From Nocardia asteroides (GTDB taxonomy: Bacteria; Actinomycetota; Actinomycetes; Mycobacteriales; Mycobacteriaceae), in contig NZ_CP089214.1 in the NCBI RefSeq assembly GCF_021183625.1, forward strand, positions 4,464,001 through 4,528,000: a DNA stretch of 64,000 nt, in the 5' to 3' direction. The notes under the pieces are model-generated. The model was not told the origin of the DNA and did not search any database. It saw nothing but the letters and a program-made list of their open reading frames with translations. Positions 17,529 to 26,525 of the stretch are shown here, piece after piece; positions within the stretch are counted from its first letter, which is position 1; each line of letters opens with the position of its first letter. Made by a program: the position numbers and the translations under genes.

Positions 17529-17560
17529 TACGGCACCGTAGGTGTGATGCGAAACGCATC
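17529..17560. promoter_or_regulatory. Two inverted repeats in the desA1 promoter
   Basis: TACGGCACCGTA (17529-17540, 5-bp arms) and GATGCGAAACGCATC (17546-17560, 6-bp arms) lie 84-115 nt upstream of the desA1 ATG. Both have the symmetry of TetR-type operators. Known mycobacterial desaturase repressors exist, but I cannot assign a binder. Confidence 0.45.
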
Positions 17561-17997
17561 TCCGGGTGCTGTCCGCTACCGTCAGCCCACTCCGGCCACG
17601 TCCGTATCGCCCCCTGAACCAGGGGGGCGACGACCCCGATTCTAGGGCTCCGCGGCGTTCCGTGGACTATCGTCCGGCGAGCCCCGTCGTTAGCTGGCCG
17701 TGGCCTGGGTTACAGCGCGGGAGCTGGGCTCTCACCGGATCCGGCCGGCCGCCCGCGGCCGCCGGGAGCGCGGTGGGGTGGCGGTATCCGCCTGGCATCG
17801 GCGGATTCCGGCGCTGCGGGGAACCCAAGCGGGCCGCCGGACGGGACCGCGAACCTGCTACCCGTCGGTAGCTTTTGCTGGCGCGGCGCTCGCCCGGCGG
17901 GGCCGGAGAGCTTCTGGCGAGATAAGGCAAATGTGTAGAGGTGGCCGTGAATCCTGCTCGTGCCCGCGCGTGGTGGTCGGGTACTGTGTCCGACCGA
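17561..17997. other. Intergenic region before tRNA-Lys
   Basis: About 440 nt with no convincing gene. Small open frames on both strands have no ribosome-binding site and arginine/proline-rich translations typical of non-coding GC-rich DNA. The right end must hold the tRNA-Lys promoter. Confidence 0.6.
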
Positions 17998-18073
17998 GCC
18001 CCTTTAGCTCAGTTGGTAGAGCTGGTGACTTTTAATCACTAGGTCGTAGGTTCGAGTCCTACAGGGGGCACCA
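17998..18073 (+). tRNA. tRNA-Lys (TTT)
   Basis: Full cloverleaf: acceptor GCCCCTT pairs with AGGGGGC, D-arm AGCTCAGTTGGTAGAGC, anticodon loop CTTTTAA with anticodon TTT, T-arm GTAGGTTCGAGTCCTAC. The 3' CCA is encoded (18071-18073). Confidence 0.97.
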
Positions 18074-18840
18074 CGCCCCAGGTTTCCCGCTCGACGACAG
18101 TCACCACTCCGCTTCGGTCGCTTCGGCGTGCTTGCCTCGGAATGATGGGCATCACATCTGCCCCGTGGTGGGAATCGCTCCGATATTCGCGGTGCTTCCG
18201 TTCGGAAGCCGTTCCGCGCGCCCGAACCGACCGTGCGCGAGGGGATTCCGCAGGTGGCGCGAGCCGCTCGGGTAACGCGGCGGCGGATGGGGTCGATGTG
18301 CCCTGGAATCCGCAGCCCCGGCTTCACCTCTGCTCCGGTCCATGCCTATTATCGAAACATGTTGTCCAGCAAAGCCTTTGGATTTGCGGGGGAGACAGTC
18401 GGGTGCGCGGGGGTGCCCGGAACGGATCGGGTGCGCCGGTGCGCGGCCGGAAACCGGCCGCGCGGAGCTGTCGGGCCGGTGGCCCGGCGCCGGTTCCGTT
18501 CGGTCCGGAATAGCGGTGAGTTCGCCGCCTATAACCGATTGCGGACTGTTTGCCGGAATGCGAATTCTGGCGATCGCGACGGCAGACCCCTCGGTTTGCC
18601 ACGTGCCGCATGCGGTTTCCGGGTACGGTGGCGGCCTGGTGAAATTCGGGAGAAACACCGCGCGCGAGCGGATCGTGATTGATTCGGGATGTGTACGGCT
18701 CTCCCGGGCCGCGCCGCGATCGGGGCCCCCGATCGCGGTACCGCTGGAGTCGAACGCCGCAGGAGGAGGCCGATTCGAGACGAAAAACGCCCGGATGCGC
18801 ACCCCCTGCGGCGCACCCGGGCAGAGGAACTATACCAGCT
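18074..18840. other. Long non-coding region upstream of the TetR gene
   Basis: About 770 nt with visibly more A and T than the flanks. Overlapping frames on both strands (for example 18152-18802 minus and 18342-18878 plus) have no ribosome-binding site, abnormal composition and no recognisable motif, so I do not call them genes. It may be a decayed gene, an untranslated RNA or a large regulatory region for the TetR gene at 19001. Confidence 0.55.
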
Positions 18841-18900
18841 GGTGTGTTTCGAGTTTCACACCGAGTTTTCGTACCTAAAGTTTGTAATTGGGCGAAAACC
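18841..18900. promoter_or_regulatory. Palindrome-rich operator region upstream of the TetR gene
   Basis: GGTGTG (18841-18846) and CACACC (18857-18862) form one inverted repeat with a 10-nt spacer. GTTTTCG (18865-18871) and CGAAAAC (18893-18899) form a second, around an AT-rich core resembling a promoter. Such sites fit autoregulation by a TetR-family repressor; binding is inferred. Confidence 0.45.
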
Positions 18901-19000
18901 CAGGTTGAAGTGTAAACAAGAGTCGTCATTATGCGCTGCCGGTTTCTTCCCAAGGGGGGTTAGCCAGCGGCGGCGAGTAAGCTTCGGAGGCGTTTCGAGC

Positions 19001-19666
19001 ATGGCACGGCAGCAAGAGCGGGCCCGCCGGACACGTGCGGCGATCATCAGGTCCGCCGCCGTTGAATTCGGGAAGAGCGGCTACGCCGCGGCGTCGCTCA
19101 ATCGGATACTGGAAGGGTCGCGGGCGACCAAGGGGGCGATGTACTTCCATTTCGACTCCAAGGAGGATCTGGCGCGCGCCGTCCTCGACACGGCGATCGA
19201 GCGATATCGCGCATCCGCCGAACGTTGGCTCACCCGAACGGATCTCGGGCCGCTCGACGTTCTGCACGGGATGATCGACGAGATGGCGCTCCGGCTGCAG
19301 CACGACATCATCGTGCAGGCCGAGTACCGGCTCATCATCGAGCCCGATTTCTACCGCGACGTACAGACCGGCGGCAGCCGGATCATCGGCCGCGCCACCA
19401 AGACACTGGCGGTGCGCGCGATGGAGCAGGGGCAGCTGCGCGCGGACGCCGACCCGGACCGGTTCACCCGGACCCTGGCGGCCGCGCTGGCCGGCCAGCG
19501 GTACCTGATCGACGTCTTCGGCGGCGGCATCGATCTGCGCTCGCGGTTCCAGGAGGCGCTGGAGGTGGTGATCGAGGCCATGGCCACCCAGGAGTGGGCG
19601 GAGAAGTTCCGCAGCAACGGCTGGCAGGCATCCGCCCGACTCGAAGAACTCGGATTGGGTATCTGA
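19001..19666 (+). CDS. TetR regulator resembling gamma-butyrolactone receptors
   Basis: 221 aa. N-terminal HTH (residues ~8-55) ends in the stretch KGAMYFHFDSKEDLARAV, very close to the ArpA/ScbR receptor signature; the rest is a helical ligand-binding domain. Such proteins bind autoregulator elements and release DNA on binding a diffusible butyrolactone or related signal. GGAGG at good spacing supports ATG 19001. No afsA-type butyrolactone synthase is nearby, so it is an orphan receptor here. Some relatives respond to other ligands. Confidence 0.82.
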   Translation: MARQQERARRTRAAIIRSAAVEFGKSGYAAASLNRILEGSRATKGAMYFHFDSKEDLARAVLDTAIERYRASAERWLTRTDLGPLDVLHGMIDEMALRLQHDIIVQAEYRLIIEPDFYRDVQTGGSRIIGRATKTLAVRAMEQGQLRADADPDRFTRTLAAALAGQRYLIDVFGGGIDLRSRFQEALEVVIEAMATQEWAEKFRSNGWQASARLEELGLGI

Positions 19667-19758
19667 CCAGCCGGTTTGGGAATCCGGGGCGGTCTGTCAT
19701 AAGCTATGCGAGCTCCCAGCGGAAACGTTGAAAGCCGATCCGGAGAGATCCGGAACGA

Positions 19759-19831
19759 GCCCCCTTCGTCTAGCGGCCTAGGACGCCGCCCTTTCAAGGC
19801 GGTAGCGCGGGTTCGAATCCCGTAGGGGGTA
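19759..19831 (+). tRNA. tRNA-Glu (TTC)
   Basis: Acceptor GCCCCCT with AGGGGGT, anticodon loop CTTTCAA (anticodon TTC), T-loop GTTCGAATC. CCA is not encoded. Confidence 0.97.
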
Positions 19832-19860
19832 CGGCCTTCGGGTCGTTGGTAGCAAAGCAA

Positions 19861-19934
19861 GGCCCTGTGGCGCAGTTGGTTAGCGCGCCGCCCTGTCACG
19901 GCGGAGGTCGCGGGTTCGAGTCCCGTCAGGGTCG
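19861..19934 (+). tRNA. tRNA-Asp (GTC)
   Basis: Acceptor GGCCCTG with CAGGGTC, discriminator G, anticodon loop CTGTCAC (anticodon GTC). CCA is not encoded. 29 nt after tRNA-Glu, probably co-transcribed. Confidence 0.97.
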
Positions 19935-19994
19935 CACACGAGTGCCGGAGAAATCCGGCACTTCGCGTATGGCAGCCGTTTCGCAGTTGCCTGC

Positions 19995-20068
19995 GGCCAG
20001 GTAGCTCAGTTGGTACGAGCGTCCGCCTGAAAAGCGGAAGGTCGCCGGTTCGATCCCGGCCCTGGCCA
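19995..20068 (+). tRNA. tRNA-Phe (GAA)
   Basis: Acceptor GGCCAGG with CCTGGCC, anticodon loop CTGAAAA (anticodon GAA), discriminator A; CCA is not encoded. Third of the Glu-Asp-Phe cluster. A short hairpin with CTGATCGTCGCCGATCAG follows near 20077, a likely terminator. Confidence 0.97.
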
Positions 20069-20131
20069 CAGAGTCCCTCTGATCGTCGCCGATCAGGGGG
20101 ATTTCGCGTTTCCGGGGCAGTGGCGGGCCGG

Positions 20132-20755
20132 CTAGCCGCGGACCGCGCGGACGGCGGCGTCGCTGACCGTCTCGATGATCTGATCCAGGGTGAGCGGGCC
20201 GTCCGGGCGGTACCAGCGCCACACGCTGATGACCATGCCGAGCACCAGCCTGCCGAGGGTGCGCGGATCGCCGTCGGCGAAGTCGCCCGCATCGATGCCG
20301 CGCTGGACCAGCTCGGTCCAGCGCGCTTCGACCTCCTGCACCAGGCCGCGCGAGCGCAGCCGCTCGGCCTCCTCCTTCTCCGACTGCCGCGGAGCGGCCA
20401 GCAGATCCAGGTGGTTCTGCAGGATGCGCCGCTGCAGCGCGTCGCTGGGGGTGGCGGTCAGCGCGCTCCCGACGGCGGCGCGCAGCGCGGTGGCCGGGTC
20501 GTCGATGCCGTCGGTGGCTGCGTCGAAGCGCTCGACCGAATCGGCGAGCTCCAGCCGCATGATGGTGAGCAGGCAGTGCGCCTTGGACTCGAAGTAGTGG
20601 TAGAGCGCGGTCTGGCCGATGCCGACCTCGTCCGCGATCGACGCCCACTTGGTGTGGTCGTAGCCGACCCGGCCGAACTGGTCGATCGCGACCGCGAGGA
20701 TGGTGCTTCGCTTGGATCGCGGGCTCTCCCGGCGCGCTCCGGTATCGACGGTCAT
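20132..20755 (-). CDS. TetR family transcriptional regulator
   Basis: 207 aa. The HTH spans ~15-60 (FGRVGYDHTKWASIADEVGIGQTALYHYFESKAHCL), with a TetR_C-type helical domain after it. Ligand unknown. Faces away from ppm1 and its small neighbour; the target may be the divergent plus-strand genes or distant ones. Confidence 0.87.
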   Translation of the reverse strand: MTVDTGARRESPRSKRSTILAVAIDQFGRVGYDHTKWASIADEVGIGQTALYHYFESKAHCLLTIMRLELADSVERFDAATDGIDDPATALRAAVGSALTATPSDALQRRILQNHLDLLAAPRQSEKEEAERLRSRGLVQEVEARWTELVQRGIDAGDFADGDPRTLGRLVLGMVISVWRWYRPDGPLTLDQIIETVSDAAVRAVRG

Positions 20756-20879
20756 CAGCGAGTGCCCCCATACGCTAGGTGTGAACGCGTAACCCTAGCG
20801 GGCTTGAGGTGAACTCGGGTCAAAATCGCGTTCGGGTGAGTCCCGTGTACGGAGCCTGCTCCGGTGGAATGCTGGGGGC

Positions 20880-21062
20880 ATGGCTGAACGCTGGTACTAC
20901 TGCTTGAAGCACAACAGGGCCGAGCGCGGGCGGCAGTGCTGGTTCCGGGACCGGATGGGCCCCTACCCGGACCAGGCGACGGCCGAGCGCGCGCTGGAAA
21001 TCGCAAGGGCGCGAAACGAACAGGCCGACCGCTCCGACCGGAACTGGAGCGAGGGCGGCTGA
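20880..21062 (+). CDS. Small SPOR-like conserved actinobacterial protein
   Basis: 60 aa beginning MAERWYYCLKH, with two Cys and a C-terminal stretch GPYPDQATAERALEIARARN like the end of a SPOR repeat (G-P-Y-x-x-x-x-A-A). Good GGGGG ribosome-binding site. I recognise the type as a small actinobacterial protein of unknown role; it may bind glycans like SPOR domains, but that is weak inference. Confidence 0.72.
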   Translation: MAERWYYCLKHNRAERGRQCWFRDRMGPYPDQATAERALEIARARNEQADRSDRNWSEGG

Positions 21063-21182
21063 ACCCACCCCGCCGCCCGGCTTCCCCGCGCGCGGATCGA
21101 GTACCGTTTCCCCGGAATCAGGCGAACGCTCGCGGGTCTTCATGCCCGCGGCGCGTGAACAGGTGAGCTGGGAGGGCGACCC

Positions 21183-21902
21183 TTGAGGGTTACCGTTGTT
21201 GTGCCGACCTACGACGAGCGGGATAATCTGCCGGTCGCGGTGGAGCGGCTGACGTCGCTGTCCATCCCCGACCTGCACATCCTCGTCGTGGACGACAACT
21301 CGCCGGACGGCACGGGTGAGGTGGCCGACAAGCTCGCCGCCGAGCTGCCCGCCGTCGTCGGCGTGCTGCACCGCACCGAGAAGGACGGCCTCGGCCGGGC
21401 CTACATCGCGGGCATCACCCGCGCCCTCGACGAGGGCGCCGACGTGGTGATCCAGATGGACGCCGACCTCTCGCATCCGGCCGAGGTGATCCCGGCGATG
21501 CTGGAGAAGCTGCGCGACACCGACGCGGGCGTCGTCCTCGGCTCCCGCTACGTGCCCGGCGGCTCCACCGCCGAGGAGTGGAAGTGGTACCGCAAGGCGC
21601 TCTCCGCCTGGGCCAACTTCTACGTCAACGCCATCCTGCGGCTCGGCGTCAAGGACGCCACCGCCGGTTTCAAGGCGTGGAAGGCCGATACGCTGCGCGC
21701 CATCGAGGTCGGCTCGATCCGCAGCAACGGCTACTCGTTCCAGGTCGAGATGAACTACCGCACCGTCAAGCGCGGCTACACCATCGCCGAGGTGCCGATC
21801 CGCTTCGAGGAGCGCACCATCGGCGACTCCAAGATGAGCTTCGCGGTGCAGCTGGAGTCGGCGCTCATGCCGTGGAAGCTGCTCTTCAACCGCAAGGTCT
21901 GA
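21183..21902 (+). CDS. ppm1: Polyprenol-monophosphomannose synthase
   Basis: 239 aa GT2 glycosyltransferase. DDNSPDGT and the metal-binding QMDADLSHP motif are intact; the C-terminus has FEERTIGDSKMS as in Ppm1/Dpm1. It transfers mannose from GDP-mannose to polyprenyl phosphate, feeding lipomannan and glycoprotein mannosylation, and so links functionally to LmeA. There is no acyltransferase (Lnt) fusion as in M. tuberculosis Ppm1. Start TTG 21183 with GGGAGGG upstream. Confidence 0.92.
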   Translation: MRVTVVVPTYDERDNLPVAVERLTSLSIPDLHILVVDDNSPDGTGEVADKLAAELPAVVGVLHRTEKDGLGRAYIAGITRALDEGADVVIQMDADLSHPAEVIPAMLEKLRDTDAGVVLGSRYVPGGSTAEEWKWYRKALSAWANFYVNAILRLGVKDATAGFKAWKADTLRAIEVGSIRSNGYSFQVEMNYRTVKRGYTIAEVPIRFEERTIGDSKMSFAVQLESALMPWKLLFNRKV

Positions 21903-21940
21903 CGCCCGCGCCGGGTGGGCGCGGGCGCCGGACCCCGTGG

Positions 21941-22384
21941 TCAGGCCGCCTCGCCCGGCTCGGCCAGCTTGCGCCGCAGCCCCTCCAGCCCGATCACGAT
22001 GGCGGGAATCAGCGTGACGTGCATGAGCGCGAGCGCGATCGTCGACGACAGGTCGAAGTCGGCGGCGATGGTCAGCCCGATGGTGGCGATGGCCAGCACC
22101 GCCCCGACGATCTCGGCGACCCGCAGGATGCCGGGCCAGCGGTAGGCGAGCAGCACCGCGGCGGTCAGCCCGACCAGCATCGGCGCCGCCGTGATGAAGA
22201 CGATGCCGCTCGCGGGCACCTCGCCCACCTCGCCGTTGTTGGTGGCCTCGAAGTTCACCCCCGCCGCCTTGGCGATGGCCCAGATGATCAGGTTGGCGAC
22301 GACGGCGGCGACGGTCGGGCCGAGCACCGCGGCGGGGCGGCTCAGCGCGGGGACTCGGCTCGGTGTGGTGGAAGCGGTGGTCAC
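21941..22384 (-). CDS. DUF6069-type four-helix membrane protein
   Basis: 147 aa with four hydrophobic segments. The sequence resembles the DUF6069 family of small membrane proteins, function unknown. GTG 22384 has GGGAGGGAG upstream; the longer frame to 22450 lacks such a site. Lies 78 nt downstream of the HAD-acyltransferase gene and could be in its transcript. Confidence 0.75.
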   Translation of the reverse strand: MTTASTTPSRVPALSRPAAVLGPTVAAVVANLIIWAIAKAAGVNFEATNNGEVGEVPASGIVFITAAPMLVGLTAAVLLAYRWPGILRVAEIVGAVLAIATIGLTIAADFDLSSTIALALMHVTLIPAIVIGLEGLRRKLAEPGEAA

Positions 22385-22462
22385 GGTGGGGTCTCCCTCC
22401 CTCGGGCGCCGGAGCGGCTCCGGCTCTGCCCACTCATACTGAAACCTCAATAATCCTCGAGG

Positions 22463-23941
22463 TCAAGTCTTTTGTCCCGGCCAGTGCAGCAGGGTGTGCA
22501 GATACTGCCTGCGCACCTGCTCGACCTTCTCGTCCAGCGCGGCCGGATCCCAGCCGGAGACGTCGATCGGCGGCAGGATCGCCACGTCCACCACGCCGGG
22601 GCGCGCGACCGCGGCGTTCCGGCGGCAGACCTCGCCTGCATTGCGGATCACGATCGGGATGACCGGGACGCCTGCCTGGATGGCGATGTGGAAGGCGCCC
22701 TTCTTGAACGGGGCGAGCCGCGGCGTGTACGAGCGGGTGCCCTCCGGCGCGATGGCGATGGAGAGCCCCTCGCCCAGCGTCCGCACCACGGGGGCGAGCG
22801 AGGCTTTGGCGCTGTCGGTGCTGGTGCGGTCGATGAAGGTGACCCCGACGAAGCGCATGAGCGGGCCGAAGATCGGATTCTTCGTGAGCTCCTGCTTGCC
22901 GACGCCGGTCACCCCGCCGTTCAGCACCCGCGGCACGATGAAGACGTCGTACTGGCTCTGGTGGTTGAAGAGGAAGACCGCCGGGCGCGGGCCGCGCGCG
23001 TGCTCGGTGCCGGTGACCCGCAGCCGGACTCCGGTAGTGGTGAGCACGCCCCTGGTCGCGAAGGCGAGCAACCCGTCCGCCATCTTCCTGCGCTCGCCGG
23101 TGTAGCTGCGGGCGAGCACGCCGAGCAGCGCGCCGCCGAGCATGGCGGCGAAGCCGGCCGCGGTGCGCACGGCGTCCAGGGGGGTCGGCGGGCGCCGCGG
23201 CCGGAAGGCGGGCGCGGCCCAGCGCCGCTCGGCCGCGACCAGGGCGAGCCGGGAGTCCGGCGCCACCGCGACCGGGCGGCCCGCGAGCTCGAGCAGCGGG
23301 AGGTCGGCCAGGCTGTCGGCGTAGACCCAGCTGTTCCCGAGCTGGATGCCGCGCGCCTGCGCGAAGGCCAGCGCGGCGTCGGCCTTGCCGGTGCGCCAGA
23401 GCGGCTTGCCGTCGAGGTAGCCGGTGAGCGCGCCGCCATCGACCGCGAGTTCGGTGCAGAGCAGGTGTTCGATGCCGAGCTCGTCGGCGACCGGGCGCAG
23501 CTGGAAGCGGGTGAGCGAGCTGATCAGCACCACGGTGTGCCCGGCCTCGCGGTGCGCCTGCACCAGCAGCCACGCCTCCGGGAAGATCTGCTCGTAGAGC
23601 TCCGTGCGGAAGAGGGCGCGGCCGGCGGCGGTGAGATCGTCCTCGGTGCAGCCGGCGAGGGTGTGCTGGGCGGCCTGGAGGAACTGGCCGTACTCGCCGT
23701 CGGTGGTGCCGGTCCGAATGCTGTCCCGCAGGGTGTGCGCGGCGTCGTGCGGGCGGCGGCGTCCGGTGAGCCTGCGCAGCGGGCCTGGCCTGCGGAAGCC
23801 GTCCACCACGGTGCCGGCGAAGTCGAAGAAGGCGCCCACCTGCGGCCCCTGCGGGCCGGTGCGGATCGCCTCGAGCAGCGCGTCGACCGAGCGGGCGGGC
23901 TCGGCAGCCGCGACGGGATGGTCCCTTGCCGCCTCGCTCAT
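22463..23941 (-). CDS. plsC: HAD phosphatase fused to 1-acylglycerol-3-phosphate acyltransferase
   Basis: 492 aa bifunctional protein. Residues ~30-240 are a HAD-IB phosphatase (nucleophile motif FDFAGTVVD; Lys and DSLAD-type motifs later). A membrane helix lies near ~260, then PlsC with NHQSQYD and EGTRS. It resembles M. tuberculosis Rv2483c. It acylates lysophosphatidate and may also dephosphorylate a phospholipid intermediate. The first HAD Asp pair reads D-x-A-G-T, so the second Asp of DxDGT is replaced by Ala (seen), which may lower phosphatase activity. ATG 23941 is preceded by AGGAGG. Confidence 0.88.
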   Translation of the reverse strand: MSEAARDHPVAAAEPARSVDALLEAIRTGPQGPQVGAFFDFAGTVVDGFRRPGPLRRLTGRRRPHDAAHTLRDSIRTGTTDGEYGQFLQAAQHTLAGCTEDDLTAAGRALFRTELYEQIFPEAWLLVQAHREAGHTVVLISSLTRFQLRPVADELGIEHLLCTELAVDGGALTGYLDGKPLWRTGKADAALAFAQARGIQLGNSWVYADSLADLPLLELAGRPVAVAPDSRLALVAAERRWAAPAFRPRRPPTPLDAVRTAAGFAAMLGGALLGVLARSYTGERRKMADGLLAFATRGVLTTTGVRLRVTGTEHARGPRPAVFLFNHQSQYDVFIVPRVLNGGVTGVGKQELTKNPIFGPLMRFVGVTFIDRTSTDSAKASLAPVVRTLGEGLSIAIAPEGTRSYTPRLAPFKKGAFHIAIQAGVPVIPIVIRNAGEVCRRNAAVARPGVVDVAILPPIDVSGWDPAALDEKVEQVRRQYLHTLLHWPGQKT

Positions 23942-24036
23942 AGCCCGGCCTCCTGGGCGGGCGGCCCGGCGACACCCATCGGCGTGGCTCCCAGCCGCCG
24001 GACAGCCGACCGGTGGTGGTGACGAGAAGCGCTCAT
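23938..24036 (-). CDS. 32-aa ORF coupled to plsB and plsC by ATGA overlaps
   Basis: ATG 24036 overlaps the plsB stop, and its own stop overlaps the plsC ATG, both as ATGA. The product begins MSASRHHHRSAVRR and is basic with a Pro/Ala-rich end. The plsC Shine-Dalgarno AGGAGG lies inside it. It may be a translated coupler with no protein role, or a small peptide; the double overlap is the only evidence. Confidence 0.4.
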   Translation of the reverse strand: MSASRHHHRSAVRRLGATPMGVAGPPAQEAGL

Positions 24037-26525
24037 CGGCGGTCCAGGGACGCCCGGTTGGACGGGTCGAGCGCCGCCGCCTGGCCGATCCGCGCCGCCA
24101 GGATGCGCAGCCGCGCGGCGAACTCCTCGCGCCGCACCGCCAGGTCGGCCCGCGCCTCCGGTCCGTCGGCCGGGTCGAGCAGCCCGCGATTGTCCGCGAG
24201 CTTCAGCGCGGTGCCGAAGAGCTCGGTCGAGACCGACTCCGGGCTGTGCAGCCGCTGCTGCAGCAGCATCTGCCTGCCCACCGCGACGCACTCCGCGACC
24301 AGGTCCTTGCGATCCACCGCGACACCGGGATCGCGCGCGGCCAGCCGCTCGGCCACCACCAGCTGGGCGTCGAAGAAGGAGCGCAGTACCCGGTGCGCCA
24401 TCATGAAGCCGGACGAGGTGAGCCTGCCGAGCACGTCCCGGCCGCGGGTGCTGCGCGGTCTGCTGCGCCAGTCCGGATCGACCAGCAGCATCTCCGCGGT
24501 GAGCTGGTCGGCGAACTCCTTGCGCTCCGGGAAGAAGAAGTCGAACTTGAGCTGGTCGCGCAGCAGGAACGCCTCGTCCCAGCCCGCGTTCAGCGGGTCC
24601 GGCTCCGCGCTGGGCGGCGGGTCGGCGTCCGCGGTGACCGCGGCCAGGATGCCGAGCTCCAGGATGGCGCGGTTGACGAACCAGTGCACCGCGCTGTTGC
24701 GGTAGAACGCCGCCTCCAGGTGCGCGCCGCTCTGGATCGAGTACACCGGCTCCAGCCCGCCCCTGAACACCGTGACCACCCTGGCCAGGGAGAGCTGCTC
24801 CAGCACCACGGCCAGGCTGGCCTCCTCGCGCAGTGCGCCGAGCTCGCCGCGCGGCAGGTCGCGCTCGACGATGTAGTCCAGCACCGGCGCCAGCAGCGCG
24901 CGCACCTCGCCGAGGGTGAGCGCCCGCTCCTGCACGCCGAGCAGCGCCAGCGTGGCCAGCGCGTTCACCGTGACCGGGGTGACGGCGTTGATGCCGACCG
25001 CCACCTCGAAGGCGAGCCGCTGCACCGCGCGCTTTTCCCGCTCCTCGCGCTCGGCGCGCGCCGGGTCGTCGGCGGCCGCGGTGCCGTTCGTGGTGTGCAG
25101 CGGGATGGTGACCGGCGGGTTGTGCAGCGGGTCGCCGTGCGCGCCGAGCCGGTCCCGCGCCGAGAGCGGCTCGCCGAAGCGCACGTAGACGTGCCCGGCC
25201 GAGTGCTGCTGGTTGCGGATGTAGCGGGCCAGCCAGCCCAGCCCCTCCGCCTTCTTCTTACCGCCGACCTGCTCGGTGGCGATGGCGCCGAGCTCGTTCA
25301 GCCGCTCGTAGGTGATCGAGACCGGGACGAGCAGGACGTCCTCCACCCGGTCCGCGCGGACCGCGGCGGCCAGGTAGTTGAGCAGCCCGTACCGCGGCGG
25401 CCGGAGCTTGCCGGTGCGGGTGCGGCCGCCCTCGAAGTACCACTCCATGTTGAAGCGCTTGCTGAGCAGGTAGGCGAAGTACTCCTCGACCACCGCCTTG
25501 TAGACCTCGTCGTCGCCGAAGCTGCGCCGGATGAAGACGGTGCCGGTGCGGCGCGCGATCGCACCCATCGGCCAGAAGCTCAGGTTGGCCCCGCCGATCA
25601 CGTGGTTGGGCGGGAAGTCGTTGCGGGCGAGCACGTCGCCGAGCACGAAGGCGTCCACGTAGGAGCGGTGCGAGGGCAGGAAGACCAGCGGGTAGCGCCG
25701 GTTCAGGTCGCGCAGCCCGGCCAGCCCGGAATCGTCGGAGTCGACGTTCCAGGTCGAGGCGTGCACCGGCCGCATGGCCTGGGTGAACAGGTCGGAGACC
25801 AGCCTGCTCTGCGCCGCGACCAGCTCGTGCAGCCCCTTCTCCGCCCGCCGGTACACCTCGCGCGGGTCGGCGTCCTCGGCGTCGGCGATCGCCTCCAGCC
25901 TGCGCAGGAAGTCGGGGGAGTCCAGGATCTCCTCGGCCACCAGCTGCGGCACCTTGTACCGGTCGCCGATCACCGAGCGTTCGGCGCGCTCCAGCGCCAC
26001 CACCGCCGCGCGCACCACCGCGCGGGCGAACGGCTCGGACTGGCCGGTGCGGTGCAGCGCGGCGGCCTCGGGATTGTTCAGTCGCAGCTCGCTCAGGTAG
26101 GCGGGCTGCCCGGTGAGCACCCGGTGCCGCTCCGGCGAGCTTCCCAGCAGTTTGCGCTGGACCAGCCGGTTCGGCTTGCGCGGGTTGGTGAGCAGCGCGA
26201 GGTCGGTGAAGGTCACCCGGCGCACGCCGTCGCGCTCCGGCGGCAGCCAGATCACCCGCACCGGCACCACGAGCGGGTCGTCCCTGCGCCCGGCCAGCCG
26301 GGTGGCGATCGCGCCCGCGTCCAGGTCGATCTGGGTGACCGGCGCCGCGCTGCCCGCCTCCGCGGCCAGCCCGCCCGCCGCGATCCACTCGCCGATCAGC
26401 TCGCGCTCCACCGCCGACGCCGAATCCACCAGCGCCACCACCGAGACCGGCGCCGGAGCACCGCGCCCCGGCCGGGTGGCCGACGCGGTGGTGGCACCGC
26501 CGGTGCTGCCGCTGTCCTCGATCAT
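24033..26525 (-). CDS. plsB: Glycerol-3-phosphate 1-O-acyltransferase PlsB
   Basis: 830 aa, membrane-associated acyltransferase. Motif I is HRSYVD, motif II GGANLSFWPMG, motif III EGGRTRTGKL and motif IV LLVPVSI. It makes lysophosphatidate from glycerol-3-phosphate and acyl-ACP/CoA, the first step of phospholipid and triacylglycerol synthesis, then hands the product to the downstream PlsC. ATG 26525 is chosen for its GGAGGG site; an upstream in-frame ATG (26621) lacks one. Resembles M. tuberculosis PlsB2 (Rv2482c). Confidence 0.92.
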   Translation of the reverse strand: MIEDSGSTGGATTASATRPGRGAPAPVSVVALVDSASAVERELIGEWIAAGGLAAEAGSAAPVTQIDLDAGAIATRLAGRRDDPLVVPVRVIWLPPERDGVRRVTFTDLALLTNPRKPNRLVQRKLLGSSPERHRVLTGQPAYLSELRLNNPEAAALHRTGQSEPFARAVVRAAVVALERAERSVIGDRYKVPQLVAEEILDSPDFLRRLEAIADAEDADPREVYRRAEKGLHELVAAQSRLVSDLFTQAMRPVHASTWNVDSDDSGLAGLRDLNRRYPLVFLPSHRSYVDAFVLGDVLARNDFPPNHVIGGANLSFWPMGAIARRTGTVFIRRSFGDDEVYKAVVEEYFAYLLSKRFNMEWYFEGGRTRTGKLRPPRYGLLNYLAAAVRADRVEDVLLVPVSITYERLNELGAIATEQVGGKKKAEGLGWLARYIRNQQHSAGHVYVRFGEPLSARDRLGAHGDPLHNPPVTIPLHTTNGTAAADDPARAEREEREKRAVQRLAFEVAVGINAVTPVTVNALATLALLGVQERALTLGEVRALLAPVLDYIVERDLPRGELGALREEASLAVVLEQLSLARVVTVFRGGLEPVYSIQSGAHLEAAFYRNSAVHWFVNRAILELGILAAVTADADPPPSAEPDPLNAGWDEAFLLRDQLKFDFFFPERKEFADQLTAEMLLVDPDWRSRPRSTRGRDVLGRLTSSGFMMAHRVLRSFFDAQLVVAERLAARDPGVAVDRKDLVAECVAVGRQMLLQQRLHSPESVSTELFGTALKLADNRGLLDPADGPEARADLAVRREEFAARLRILAARIGQAAALDPSNRASLDRR

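Noticed and set aside
18152..18802. 216-codon minus-strand frame upstream of the TetR gene
   Set aside because: No ribosome-binding site, Arg/Pro/Ser-rich, overlapped by equally long frames on other strands.
19759..20068. tRNA cluster as an integration site
   Set aside because: No integrase, duplicated tRNA end or composition break was seen next to the tRNAs.
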